DNA of 33,294 nt from an uncultured Bacilli bacterium (GTDB taxonomy: Bacteria; Bacillota_I; Bacilli_A; RF39; UBA660), in NCBI GenBank assembly GCA_947624115.1, contig CANQIS010000005.1, forward strand, positions 1 to 33,294, written 5' to 3'. Below, one piece after another: positions 9,361 to 18,160 of the stretch. Numbering within the stretch: position 1 is the first letter of the stretch; the number at the start of each line of letters is the position of its first letter. The position numbers and the translations under genes are program-made. The notes beneath the pieces are model-generated. The model saw only the letters and a program-made list of their open reading frames with translations. It was not told the origin of the DNA and did no database searches.

Positions 9361-10366
9361 AATTAGAATATACTTTACTATAAAACTCTTCCCACATTTT
9401 TAGAACGTGTTCTTTGCTGTAAAAATCACTAATGTTTTTTGATTTAGTAATGCTTTCTTTATATAATTTTTTGTTTTTACTTAGATTATCTATAATTTTT
9501 ACAAATTCTTCGTTGTTATCTCCTTTGAGATAATTATCAAATAAAATTACTTTGTATAAGTCTAGATCTCTTAATAAAATTGGAATTTCAGTGTTGGCGG
9601 TCTCGAGAATAGTCATGGGAAATAATTCGTTATATGATGGCAAGAAGAATAAATTAGCCATATTATAAATATCATTCATTTCGTTACGATTAACGATTCC
9701 TAAGAATTTTACATTGGTTGGTGGATTTTCAACAATTTGTTTTAATTCATTATAACCATCAGTAATTTTCCCAAAGGAAAAACCACCACACCAAACAAAT
9801 TCAATATTAGGTAATTTTTCAGCACATTTTACAAAATCTTTAACACCTTTTCTTGTTTGAACTTGTCCAGCTCCAATTACAACAAATTTATCTAAAGGAA
9901 TATTATATTTTTCTCGAATTTTGTTTTTTTCTGTTTGTTTTTTAGGATAAAATTGTTCTTTAGAAACATAATTAGGAATATAAACAATTTTTTCTTCTTT
10001 TATGTTATATTTTTTTAAATCTTCAATAAATATGGGATTGACAACAACTAAATAGTCGGCATTATTGTAAAAACTAATAACATATTTTTTGAAAATATTA
10101 AAGATTGGCTTTGGTAATTTTATTGATTCGTCTAAGGTATGGGGAAGAAAGTGAACATAAGCAACGTTTGGACATTTGCTTAATTTCATTTTTAGATAAA
10201 AACTTGGATTTATAGTATGGTGATGAATGATATCTGGATTTTTAGTAACAATTTGTAATTTATTTGATTCTTCGACTAAATTTATTTGTTCTAGGTAAGC
10301 ACTTCCAACGCCTTGACCTTTGACTTTGTCTGCGGTTGATAACATTTTAATTTTTATTTTGGTCAT
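9344..10366 (-). CDS. GT4-family glycosyltransferase (glycolipid-synthase-like)
   Basis: KFVVIGAGQVQTRKGVKDFVKCAEKLP, FLPSYNELFPMTILETANTEIPILLRD; GT-B C-terminal donor site E-x7-E. Confidence 0.85.
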   Translation of the reverse strand: MTKIKIKMLSTADKVKGQGVGSAYLEQINLVEESNKLQIVTKNPDIIHHHTINPSFYLKMKLSKCPNVAYVHFLPHTLDESIKLPKPIFNIFKKYVISFYNNADYLVVVNPIFIEDLKKYNIKEEKIVYIPNYVSKEQFYPKKQTEKNKIREKYNIPLDKFVVIGAGQVQTRKGVKDFVKCAEKLPNIEFVWCGGFSFGKITDGYNELKQIVENPPTNVKFLGIVNRNEMNDIYNMANLFFLPSYNELFPMTILETANTEIPILLRDLDLYKVILFDNYLKGDNNEEFVKIIDNLSKNKKLYKESITKSKNISDFYSKEHVLKMWEEFYSKVYSNFKDSK

Positions 10367-10431
10367 TTTGATCTACTCCTTTTTGATGATTATAGCATGT
10401 ATCAAATTTATCGTCAATGTCAGTTATAATA

Positions 10432-10460
10432 TTTACATGTAATAAATTTTTTGTTATAAT
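10432..10460 (+). promoter_or_regulatory. Sigma-A-type promoter for the DUF368 gene
   Basis: TTTACA-N17-TATAAT, about 30 nt upstream of the coding start. Confidence 0.6.
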
Positions 10461-10490
10461 GCTTGTTAGTTTAGAAGAGAGGTTGGTATT

Positions 10491-11336
10491 TTGAAGAATA
10501 TTATTTTATTAGTGAAAGGTTTTTTTATTGGTCTTGCAAATATTATTCCTGGTGTTAGTGGTGGAACATTAGCTATTACGCTTGGAATTTATGAACAACT
10601 AATAAATTGTATTAGTCATATATTTTCAAATTTAAAAAATAATATTAAATTTTTGTTGCCAATAGGTATAGGTGCAGTTTTATCCATTTTATTACTTAGT
10701 AATGTTATAACATATTCATTAGAAAATTATGTTTTGCCAACAGTTTTATTTTTTATAGGTGCTATTTTAGGTGGTATTCCTATGTTGTTTAAAAAATTAA
10801 AAAATAGTAAGGTGTCTATTTTTAATATTCTTATTTTTTTGTTAACTTTTAGCGTGATTATTTTGTTATTATTTTTTAATGGTAATAAGGTTGTATCTTT
10901 TAATAATATGGTAGTAACTGATTATATTTTATTATTTGTAATTGGAGTAGTAGCTTCTGCTACAATGGTTATTCCTGGTGTTAGTGGTTCGGCAGTATTA
11001 ATGACTTTAGGTTATTATGAACCAATTTTAAATGTTATTAAAGATATAACTAATTTTGGTAATTTTGGTAGTAATATTGCTATTTTAATTCCTTTTGGAT
11101 TAGGTGTAGTAGTTGGTATATTGTTAATTGCTAAATTATTGGAATTTTTATTTAAAAATTATGAAGTTATGACATATTATGGTGTATTAGGATTTATTTT
11201 TGCGTCTATTATATCAATTGTATATCAAAATTTAGTAATTAATTCTTTGTATGTTTTTTCAATTCCATCATTAATAATAGGTGTTTTCTTATTTTGCTTA
11301 GCATTTGGAATTGCTTATAAATTAGGCGATAAATAG
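10491..11336 (+). CDS. DUF368 membrane protein (PopT-like polyprenyl-phosphate transporter)
   Basis: Duplicated GxxxGLANIIPGVSGGTLAI / VVASATMVIPGVSGSAVLMTLGYYEPIL signature of DUF368. Confidence 0.9.
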   Translation: MKNIILLVKGFFIGLANIIPGVSGGTLAITLGIYEQLINCISHIFSNLKNNIKFLLPIGIGAVLSILLLSNVITYSLENYVLPTVLFFIGAILGGIPMLFKKLKNSKVSIFNILIFLLTFSVIILLLFFNGNKVVSFNNMVVTDYILLFVIGVVASATMVIPGVSGSAVLMTLGYYEPILNVIKDITNFGNFGSNIAILIPFGLGVVVGILLIAKLLEFLFKNYEVMTYYGVLGFIFASIISIVYQNLVINSLYVFSIPSLIIGVFLFCLAFGIAYKLGDK

Positions 11337-11374
11337 AAATTATTTATTGCTTTTTATGTGTTTTAAATTTTTTG

Positions 11375-11403
11375 TTGAAATTTTTATGTCAATATATTAT
11401 AAT
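11375..11403 (+). promoter_or_regulatory. Sigma-A-type promoter for the pilin-like GLUG protein
   Basis: TTGAAA-N17-TATAAT, consensus -10 and near-consensus -35, followed by SD AAGGAG. Confidence 0.65.
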
Positions 11404-11432
11404 ATTAGTATAATAGTAAGGAGCATTAAAAA

Positions 11433-14333
11433 ATGGAATATAATTTAAAAAAGAGAGGTTTTACATTAATAGAATTATTAGCTGTAATAGTAATAATAGC
11501 GGTAATAGCTTTAATAGTAGTACCACAAATAATGAATATTATTTATAGAGTAAGATTAAGTGCGGCAGTAGATAGTGGTTATGGAATGGTCAGTGCCGCT
11601 GAAGATTATGTAGCAGATTATTTTTTGCTTCATAATGGAGATGAATTGGATAGAAATATAGAATTTATATGTGACGGTAAGAGTTGTTTAAATGAATTAG
11701 ATGATGAATTAAAGTATAAAGGTAGTAAAGCAACAGCTGGAAAAGTTATAATAGAGAATGGTAAAAGAACTTCATTAGATAATGTGGTAATAAATGGTTT
11801 TACTTGTAATAAAAAATTAGATGAAGATATAGTAGTATGTGAAATGATTGAACCAGAAAAACCATTAGTAGATGATAATCCAGGAATAATATGTGGTGAT
11901 ACTTTGGAGGAAGAATATGACACAATGGAAGTGTGTTATATAAAAAGTGTTGAAGATTATATTGGGTTCATGAATCTAGTTAATAGTGGTAAAAATTTTA
12001 AAGATAAAAAAGTATATTTAATGAAAGATTTGGATTTAAAGGGTCAAGAAATTCAACCAATAGGAAATTTATCTACATCATTTAGTGGAACATTTGAAGG
12101 AAATACTTATACTTTATCAAATATAGAAATAAATTCAACAGTCGAATATACAGGAATGTTTGGTTATAATCAAGGAACAATCCAAGGCTTGAAAATAGAA
12201 AATTTAACAGTTAATGGTCTTACACATACAGGTGGTATAACGGGTTATAATAAAGGTATAATAAGTGATATTATGATGAACAAAGTAACAGTAAATGGAG
12301 ATAATTATGTAGCTGGTGTGGTAGGAGAACAAGATACTGGTGGTGTAACCAAAGATATAATATTAAATGATATAAATATTGTAGGAACATCATCTTATAT
12401 TGGAGGATTAGTTGGAAGAAGTTATCGAGGAACAGTTTCTGGGATAGTAAGTAATTCTAAAATTAATGGAACAGGTAATGTTGATTGTTTGTTAGGATAT
12501 AATTGGAGTGGTAGTAATCAATTAAAAGGATATTGTTCTTCAAGTAATACAATAAATGATGTAGAAAGTACAAGTCCATCGCTTAAAGGAGATGATTATG
12601 TAAATATATATAATCCATATATAGATACATGGTTAGGTGGAGATGATGATGGAAATGGGTACTATTATGATTATGGGAAAGATGGAAATCTAGAAATCAA
12701 AAAAGTTTCGGATAATCCAATGACTTTTAAATTAAAAGGTAGTGGAACTAGTGATGATCCATATAAAATCGGAAGTGTAGACGAATGGAAACAAGCCACA
12801 TTAAAATCAAATCAAGTAGATATTTATTTTGAATTAACAGATGATATAGATTTTAGTGGTCAAAAGTTTTATGCGATGACAACTGGTTCACAAGCATTTG
12901 TTGGTGAATTAGATGGTAATGTTCATAAGTTATCAAATATAGAAATAAGTTCAGTAGTTGAATATACAGGAATATTTGGTTATAATAAAGGAACAATTAA
13001 AGGATTAGAGATAGAAAATTTAACGGTTAATGGTCTTAAACATACAGGTGGTATAACGGGTTATAACAAAGGTATAATAAGTGATATTGTGATGAACAAT
13101 GTAACAGTAAATGGAGATAATAATGTAGCTGGTGTGGTAGGAGAACAAGATACTGGTGGTGTAACTAAAGATATAATATTAAATGATATAAATATTTTAG
13201 GAACATCATCTTATATTGGAGGATTAGTTGGAAGAAGTTATCAAGGAACAGTTTCTGGGATAGTAAATAATTCTAAAATTAATGGGACAAGTGATGTTGG
13301 CTGTTTGTTAGGATATAATTTGAGTGGTAGTAATCAGTTAAAAGGATATTGTTCTTCAAGTAATACAATAAATGATAAAGCAAGTACAAGTCCATCGCTT
13401 AAAGGAGATGATTATGTAAATATATATAATCCATATATAGATACATGGATAAGTGGGGATGATGATGAAAATGGTTACTATTATGATTATGGGAAAGATG
13501 GAAATCTAGAAATAAAAAAAGTTTCGGATAACCCAATGACCTTTAATTTAAAAGGAGAAGGAACAAAAGAAAATCCATATGAAATCGGAAGTGTAGATGA
13601 ATGGAAACAAGCAACATTAAAATCAAATCAAGCAGATATTTATTTTGAATTAACCGATGATATAGACTTTAATGGACAAAAATTTTATATATTGACTACT
13701 GGGTCAGCACCATTTATTGGAACGTTTGAAGGAAACGCTCATAAGTTATCAAATATAAATATAAGTTCAGTAGTTGAATATACAGGAATATTTGGTTATA
13801 ATCAAGGAACAATTAAAGGATTAGAAATAGAAAATTTAACAGTTAATGGTTTAGCACATACAGGTGGTATAACGGGTTATAACAAAGGAATAATAAGTGA
13901 TATTATGATGAACAAGGTAACAGTAAATGGAGATTATTATGTAGCTGGTGTAGTAGGAGAACAAGATACTGGTGGTGTAACCAAAGATATAATATTAAAT
14001 GGTATAAATATTTTAGGAACATCATCTAATATTGGAGGATTAGTTGGAAGAAGTTATCGAGGAACAGTTTCTGGGATAGTAAGTAATTCTAAAATTAATG
14101 GGACAAGTAGTGTAGAATGCTTGTTAGGATATAATTTGAGTGGTAGTAATCAGTTAAAAGGATATTGTTCACCGGATAGTATTATAAATAATAACCCAAA
14201 AGGTGGCAATCAAATTGCAAAATCAGAGTATAGTCAGTATATAAATTTCTGTAGTGTTGGAGATACTGATTCGAATGGTTATTGTTTTGAATATGATTCA
14301 AATAATGATGAAATAACAATAAAAAAGGTATAG
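11433..14333 (+). CDS. Type IV pilin-like (class III signal) surface protein with GLUG-motif repeats
   Basis: KKRGFTLIELLAVIVIIAVIALIVVPQI prepilin signal; repeated TGGITGYNKGIISDI / YIGGLVGRSYRGTVSGI GLUG-like motifs. Confidence 0.88.
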   Translation: MEYNLKKRGFTLIELLAVIVIIAVIALIVVPQIMNIIYRVRLSAAVDSGYGMVSAAEDYVADYFLLHNGDELDRNIEFICDGKSCLNELDDELKYKGSKATAGKVIIENGKRTSLDNVVINGFTCNKKLDEDIVVCEMIEPEKPLVDDNPGIICGDTLEEEYDTMEVCYIKSVEDYIGFMNLVNSGKNFKDKKVYLMKDLDLKGQEIQPIGNLSTSFSGTFEGNTYTLSNIEINSTVEYTGMFGYNQGTIQGLKIENLTVNGLTHTGGITGYNKGIISDIMMNKVTVNGDNYVAGVVGEQDTGGVTKDIILNDINIVGTSSYIGGLVGRSYRGTVSGIVSNSKINGTGNVDCLLGYNWSGSNQLKGYCSSSNTINDVESTSPSLKGDDYVNIYNPYIDTWLGGDDDGNGYYYDYGKDGNLEIKKVSDNPMTFKLKGSGTSDDPYKIGSVDEWKQATLKSNQVDIYFELTDDIDFSGQKFYAMTTGSQAFVGELDGNVHKLSNIEISSVVEYTGIFGYNKGTIKGLEIENLTVNGLKHTGGITGYNKGIISDIVMNNVTVNGDNNVAGVVGEQDTGGVTKDIILNDINILGTSSYIGGLVGRSYQGTVSGIVNNSKINGTSDVGCLLGYNLSGSNQLKGYCSSSNTINDKASTSPSLKGDDYVNIYNPYIDTWISGDDDENGYYYDYGKDGNLEIKKVSDNPMTFNLKGEGTKENPYEIGSVDEWKQATLKSNQADIYFELTDDIDFNGQKFYILTTGSAPFIGTFEGNAHKLSNINISSVVEYTGIFGYNQGTIKGLEIENLTVNGLAHTGGITGYNKGIISDIMMNKVTVNGDYYVAGVVGEQDTGGVTKDIILNGINILGTSSNIGGLVGRSYRGTVSGIVSNSKINGTSSVECLLGYNLSGSNQLKGYCSPDSIINNNPKGGNQIAKSEYSQYINFCSVGDTDSNGYCFEYDSNNDEITIKKV
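11941..14333 (+). repeat. Three in-frame tandem units of exactly 816 bp (272 codons) period; the third is divergent and shortened at its 3' end
   Basis: Matching positions CGGGTTATAA at 12241, 13057 and 13873 (both offsets 816); unit edges approx 11941/12757/13573; long near-identical blocks. Confidence 0.93.
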
Positions 14334-14350
14334 TTTTTAAGAGGTGAAAA

Positions 14351-14866
14351 ATGCAAAAGTTATTAATAGTTTTAACGACATTATTATGTTTAACAGGATG
14401 TAATGATAAGGAAAGTAATAAAAATAATCTAGTTAATGAAAAAGAGGAACCAGATTTAAAAAATAAATTAACAGAAGATATAGAAATAAAAGTAGAGGAT
14501 AATAATATATTTGATGGTTTATTACTAATAAATAAAAATAATTTAGCTCCACAATTTGGAATTGAATTAGAGGATGTAGAAAGTTATTTTGCAGCTGTAC
14601 CATATTATGCAAGTTCAAAAGTTTATATAGCTTTAAAACCAACTAAAGGAAAAGAAGAAAAAGTAAAAAAGGCAATGGATTTATATTTAGATAGCATGAT
14701 AATGAAACTAAATGAAGGGATAACTGAAGATGAAGAGAATCCAAATCAGAGTCAAATAGATTTAATAAATAATTGTTTAAAGACTGAATATAATGGTTAT
14801 TATGTTTATATAGTTGATAATAATTCTGAAAATATATTTGAAAGTATAAAATCATATTTAAATTAA
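14351..14866 (+). CDS. DUF4358-like lipoprotein
   Basis: Lipobox LLCLTGC then a hydrophilic mature part; SD GAGGTG; DUF4358 assignment by resemblance only. Confidence 0.7.
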   Translation: MQKLLIVLTTLLCLTGCNDKESNKNNLVNEKEEPDLKNKLTEDIEIKVEDNNIFDGLLLINKNNLAPQFGIELEDVESYFAAVPYYASSKVYIALKPTKGKEEKVKKAMDLYLDSMIMKLNEGITEDEENPNQSQIDLINNCLKTEYNGYYVYIVDNNSENIFESIKSYLN

Positions 14867-14875
14867 ATATAAAAA

Positions 14876-14906
14876 GTAATAGATATTAATTATCTATTAT
14901 TTTTTG
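14876..14906 (+). terminator. Rho-independent terminator
   Basis: AATAGATA-TTAAT-TATCTATT-ATTTTTT. Confidence 0.75.
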
Positions 14907-15022
14907 TATAAAAATATTAATAAAAAAATCTTTAAAACTTCTTTTTACAAGATTTTACAATTAATCTTTTAATTATTTAAAAAAAAATGTATAATGTATT
15001 TATAATAGATGGGAGTAAAAAT

Positions 15023-16303
15023 ATGGTTACTGGTCTAAAATTAATAGGTAAAAAATATATGTCATTAAAAAATAAAGTTCAAGAATATTTAAATCCTGAA
15101 TATGTTTATATACCATTAGTAGTTGGTAATGATACTAATATAAGTGTATTTGTAAAAAAAGGTGATTATGTATATAAAGGTAGTATTTTAGGAAAAAAGC
15201 AAGGTAATTTTTCAATTCCAATTTTATCTAGTGTTAGTGGTACAATAATTGATTTTCAAGAAAAATATTATTTAAATGGTAAAAAAATAAAATGTATAAT
15301 TATTCAAAATGATTTTAAAGAATTAACTGAAAATAAAATAAATATCAAAGATGATATGAATAAATTTTCAAAAAAAGATTTTATTGAAAGATTAAAAGAT
15401 AATGGTATTATTGGAATGGGAGGTGCTGGTTTTCCTACTTACGCAAAATATGATACTGATAAAACGATAAAAACATTATTAGTAAATGCAGTAGAGTGTG
15501 AACCATATATTACAGCTGATTATTCACTTATTTTAGAACATGCCGAACAAATATTAGAATGTATAAATACTATTCTTAAAATAAATAAGATAAAAGAATG
15601 TTATATTGCCATTAAAAAAAATAACTCTAAATTAATCAACACTTTTAATTTATATATTGGGACTTATCCTAATATTAAAATATGTGAGGTTAAAAATATA
15701 TATCCTATGGGGTGGGAAAAGAATGTTGTTAAAGAAGTATTAAAAAAAGATTATGATAAATTACCAATTGAAGTAGGTACTATAGTTAATAATGTTTCTA
15801 CAATTTACGCTATATATGAAGCATTGAAAAACAATCAGCCACTTATTGATCGAATTATTACAATTACTGGTGAAGGTTTGCAAAAACCTATTAATATTAA
15901 AGTTAAGATTGGTACTTTAGTCAGTGAAATTATTGAAAGGTTTAATAAATATAAAGACAATAAAGATTTATTGTTTGTAGCTGGTGGTCCAATGATGGGA
16001 ACTACTATTCCAACAGATGATTTAGTTGTTACACCAAATTTAAATTGTGTTTTAGTTATTCCAAAGCCAAAAATATCGCCAAGTATTGAATGTTTAAGAT
16101 GTGGTAAATGTGTAAAATTTTGCCCAGCCAAACTGGCACCTGTTCTAATAAAAGATAATTGTAATAATATAGATATTTTAAAAACGTATGAAGTTAATCG
16201 TTGTATCGAATGTGGACTTTGTTCATATATTTGTCCTTCTAAGATTAATGTTAGAGAATATGTTCGTTTAGCTAAACAAAATATAGGAAAGGTTGATAAA
16301 TAA
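15023..16303 (+). CDS. rnfC: Electron transport complex subunit RnfC
   Basis: GMGGAGFPTYAKY, VNAVECEPYITADY, two 4Fe-4S motifs CLRCGKCVKFCP and CIECGLCSYICP; SD GGGAG before ATG 15023 (tracked start 14987 is longer). Confidence 0.95.
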   Translation: MVTGLKLIGKKYMSLKNKVQEYLNPEYVYIPLVVGNDTNISVFVKKGDYVYKGSILGKKQGNFSIPILSSVSGTIIDFQEKYYLNGKKIKCIIIQNDFKELTENKINIKDDMNKFSKKDFIERLKDNGIIGMGGAGFPTYAKYDTDKTIKTLLVNAVECEPYITADYSLILEHAEQILECINTILKINKIKECYIAIKKNNSKLINTFNLYIGTYPNIKICEVKNIYPMGWEKNVVKEVLKKDYDKLPIEVGTIVNNVSTIYAIYEALKNNQPLIDRIITITGEGLQKPINIKVKIGTLVSEIIERFNKYKDNKDLLFVAGGPMMGTTIPTDDLVVTPNLNCVLVIPKPKISPSIECLRCGKCVKFCPAKLAPVLIKDNCNNIDILKTYEVNRCIECGLCSYICPSKINVREYVRLAKQNIGKVDK

Positions 16304-18075
16304 TGAGAGAATTTCCTTTAGAAAAAGGTCCATTTTTAAAAGCAAACAATAAAACATCTAAAATGATGTTTCATTTACTTATTGCTTTATTTCCAATTAT
16401 TATTTTTTCTTTTTATAAAAATGGTATTATTCCTTATAATAAAGGTGTAACTGATATTAAAGGTTTATTTTTACCACTTATTGTTATCATAGTTCCAACT
16501 TTAACATCATTTGTAACAGAAATGATATATGCTCAATTTTTTTTGCATGTTGATGCTTTAAAATATGTTAAAAGTTCTTTTAGTATTTTTCCAGGTTTAT
16601 TTTTAGGTTTAATAATGCCACTTAATACTCCACTTTCTATGCTAATATTAGGAGCTTTGGTTGCTACTTTAATTGGTAAAATGTTATTTGGTGGTTTTGG
16701 TAATAATATTTTTAATCCAGCTTTAGTTGGAAGATTATTTATTATTACAGCATACGCTATTACCTTTGGCAAATATATATATCACAATAGTTACGAATTA
16801 GATACAATTACAAGTGCAACACCACTTACAAATGCTAGTGTGATAGAAGGAATTGGCAGTTATGATACATTAGTAAAACCTTATGGTAATTTTTCTAATT
16901 TTTTTGTTGGTATGATACCAGGTTCAGTAGGTGAAACAAGTGCTTTGTTATGTTTAGTAGCGTTTATTTATTTAACAATTACGAAAACAATTAAATGGCG
17001 AATTCCCACTTTTTATATATTGACTGTTTTTATTATGAGTTTTATAATTGGTGCATTTAATGATTTGGAAAGAACTTATTCTTTATTTCAAATTTTAAGT
17101 GGTGGTTTAATGTTTGGAGCCGTTTTTATGGCAACAGATCCAGTAACTAGTCCAACAACGCCAATTGGTCAAGTATTATATGGTTTATGTTTAGGATTAT
17201 TAACTGTTATTTTCCGTCATTTAACTCCTTATCCTGAGGGAGTATTAACTAGTATTTTAACGATGAATATGTTAGTTTTTATCATTGATAAAATTGGGGT
17301 AAAAGCTCGTTTTAATTATAAAAAGTCTATTCCATATTTTGCGATAATAATTATTTTAATTGTATCTTTGAGTTGTTATATTGGTTTAGAATATCGTAAA
17401 AATAATGCAGTTGAAATTGATTCTAATTACGAAATTTATTCTAAAACAATCGAAAATGATACTGTCACTTATATGGTCGGACAAAAAGGTTATAGCAGTG
17501 TTTTAAAAGCTAAAATTGTCATTAAAAATAATAAAGTAATAACTTATGAAGTTTTAGAACAAAATGATAGTTATTATTCTAAAGTTGAAGATAGTAATTA
17601 TATTGATCAGTTAATAAAGAATCAAGATAGTTTAGAAAATTTTGATACTATTGCTGGTGCAACATTTACCTCTAATGGTTTAAAGAAATTGTTAATTAAT
17701 ACTTTAAATGATTATAAAAATAATAAAAATGAAGAAATTAAAGGAAATATAGATATTAATAAAGATTATGAAGTGTTAGAAAAAAATAATGATGGTATAA
17801 ATTATAATTATGTTGTTACACATAAAAGCTTTTCTGGAACTACAAAATTAAGTATTACAATCAGTAACTATGCAATTACAAATATTACTGTTTTAGAAAC
17901 AAATGATAGTTATTATCAAAAAGTTGTCGATAATGATTATATAAATTATCTAATAAATAATCAATCAAACCTAGAAAATATTGATACAATAACAGGAGCT
18001 ACATATACATCAAATGCTATAAAACAAGCTGTGTTAAAAACAATAGAGGAATATAAAGGTGATTTAAATGAATAA
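16303..18075 (+). CDS. rnfD: RnfD fused to two C-terminal RnfG/NqrC-type FMN-binding domains
   Basis: RnfD polytopic core (GGFGNNIFNPALVGRLF, DTITSATPLT, MATDPVTSPTTPIGQVLYG) to about codon 365, then tandem domains each ending in a flavinylation-type motif: DTIAGATFTS and DTITGATYTS. Confidence 0.93.
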   Translation: MREFPLEKGPFLKANNKTSKMMFHLLIALFPIIIFSFYKNGIIPYNKGVTDIKGLFLPLIVIIVPTLTSFVTEMIYAQFFLHVDALKYVKSSFSIFPGLFLGLIMPLNTPLSMLILGALVATLIGKMLFGGFGNNIFNPALVGRLFIITAYAITFGKYIYHNSYELDTITSATPLTNASVIEGIGSYDTLVKPYGNFSNFFVGMIPGSVGETSALLCLVAFIYLTITKTIKWRIPTFYILTVFIMSFIIGAFNDLERTYSLFQILSGGLMFGAVFMATDPVTSPTTPIGQVLYGLCLGLLTVIFRHLTPYPEGVLTSILTMNMLVFIIDKIGVKARFNYKKSIPYFAIIIILIVSLSCYIGLEYRKNNAVEIDSNYEIYSKTIENDTVTYMVGQKGYSSVLKAKIVIKNNKVITYEVLEQNDSYYSKVEDSNYIDQLIKNQDSLENFDTIAGATFTSNGLKKLLINTLNDYKNNKNEEIKGNIDINKDYEVLEKNNDGINYNYVVTHKSFSGTTKLSITISNYAITNITVLETNDSYYQKVVDNDYINYLINNQSNLENIDTITGATYTSNAIKQAVLKTIEEYKGDLNE

Positions 18076-18160
18076 AAAAATAAGGTCAATTTTATCGCTA
18101 ACTATAACGGCATTTATTTGTTCAACAATTATTTATTTAGTTAATAGTTTAACTCAATAG
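18068..18160 (+). CDS. 30-aa single-TM microprotein, candidate detached RnfG N-terminal anchor
   Basis: MNKKIRSILSLTITAFICSTIIYLVNSLTQ*; overlaps the rnfD stop by 8 nt, SD AAAGGTGAT upstream, TAGTG overlap with the next gene. Confidence 0.7.
   Translation: MNKKIRSILSLTITAFICSTIIYLVNSLTQ

Noticed and set aside
11630-11923. Tracked - strand ORF of 97 aa
   Set aside because: Antisense inside the pilin-like gene; low-complexity Ser-rich translation
11941-14333. 816-bp tandem repeat as CRISPR or integron array
   Set aside because: In-frame coding repeats of 272 codons within one ORF; no short repeat/spacer pattern
14433-14855. Two tracked - strand ORFs (69 and 70 aa)
   Set aside because: Antisense to the lipoprotein; Leu/Tyr/Asn-rich mirror of Lys/Asn/Glu codons
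15835-16772. Tracked - strand ORFs at 15835-16131 and 16533-16772
   Set aside because: Antisense to conserved rnfC and rnfD motifs
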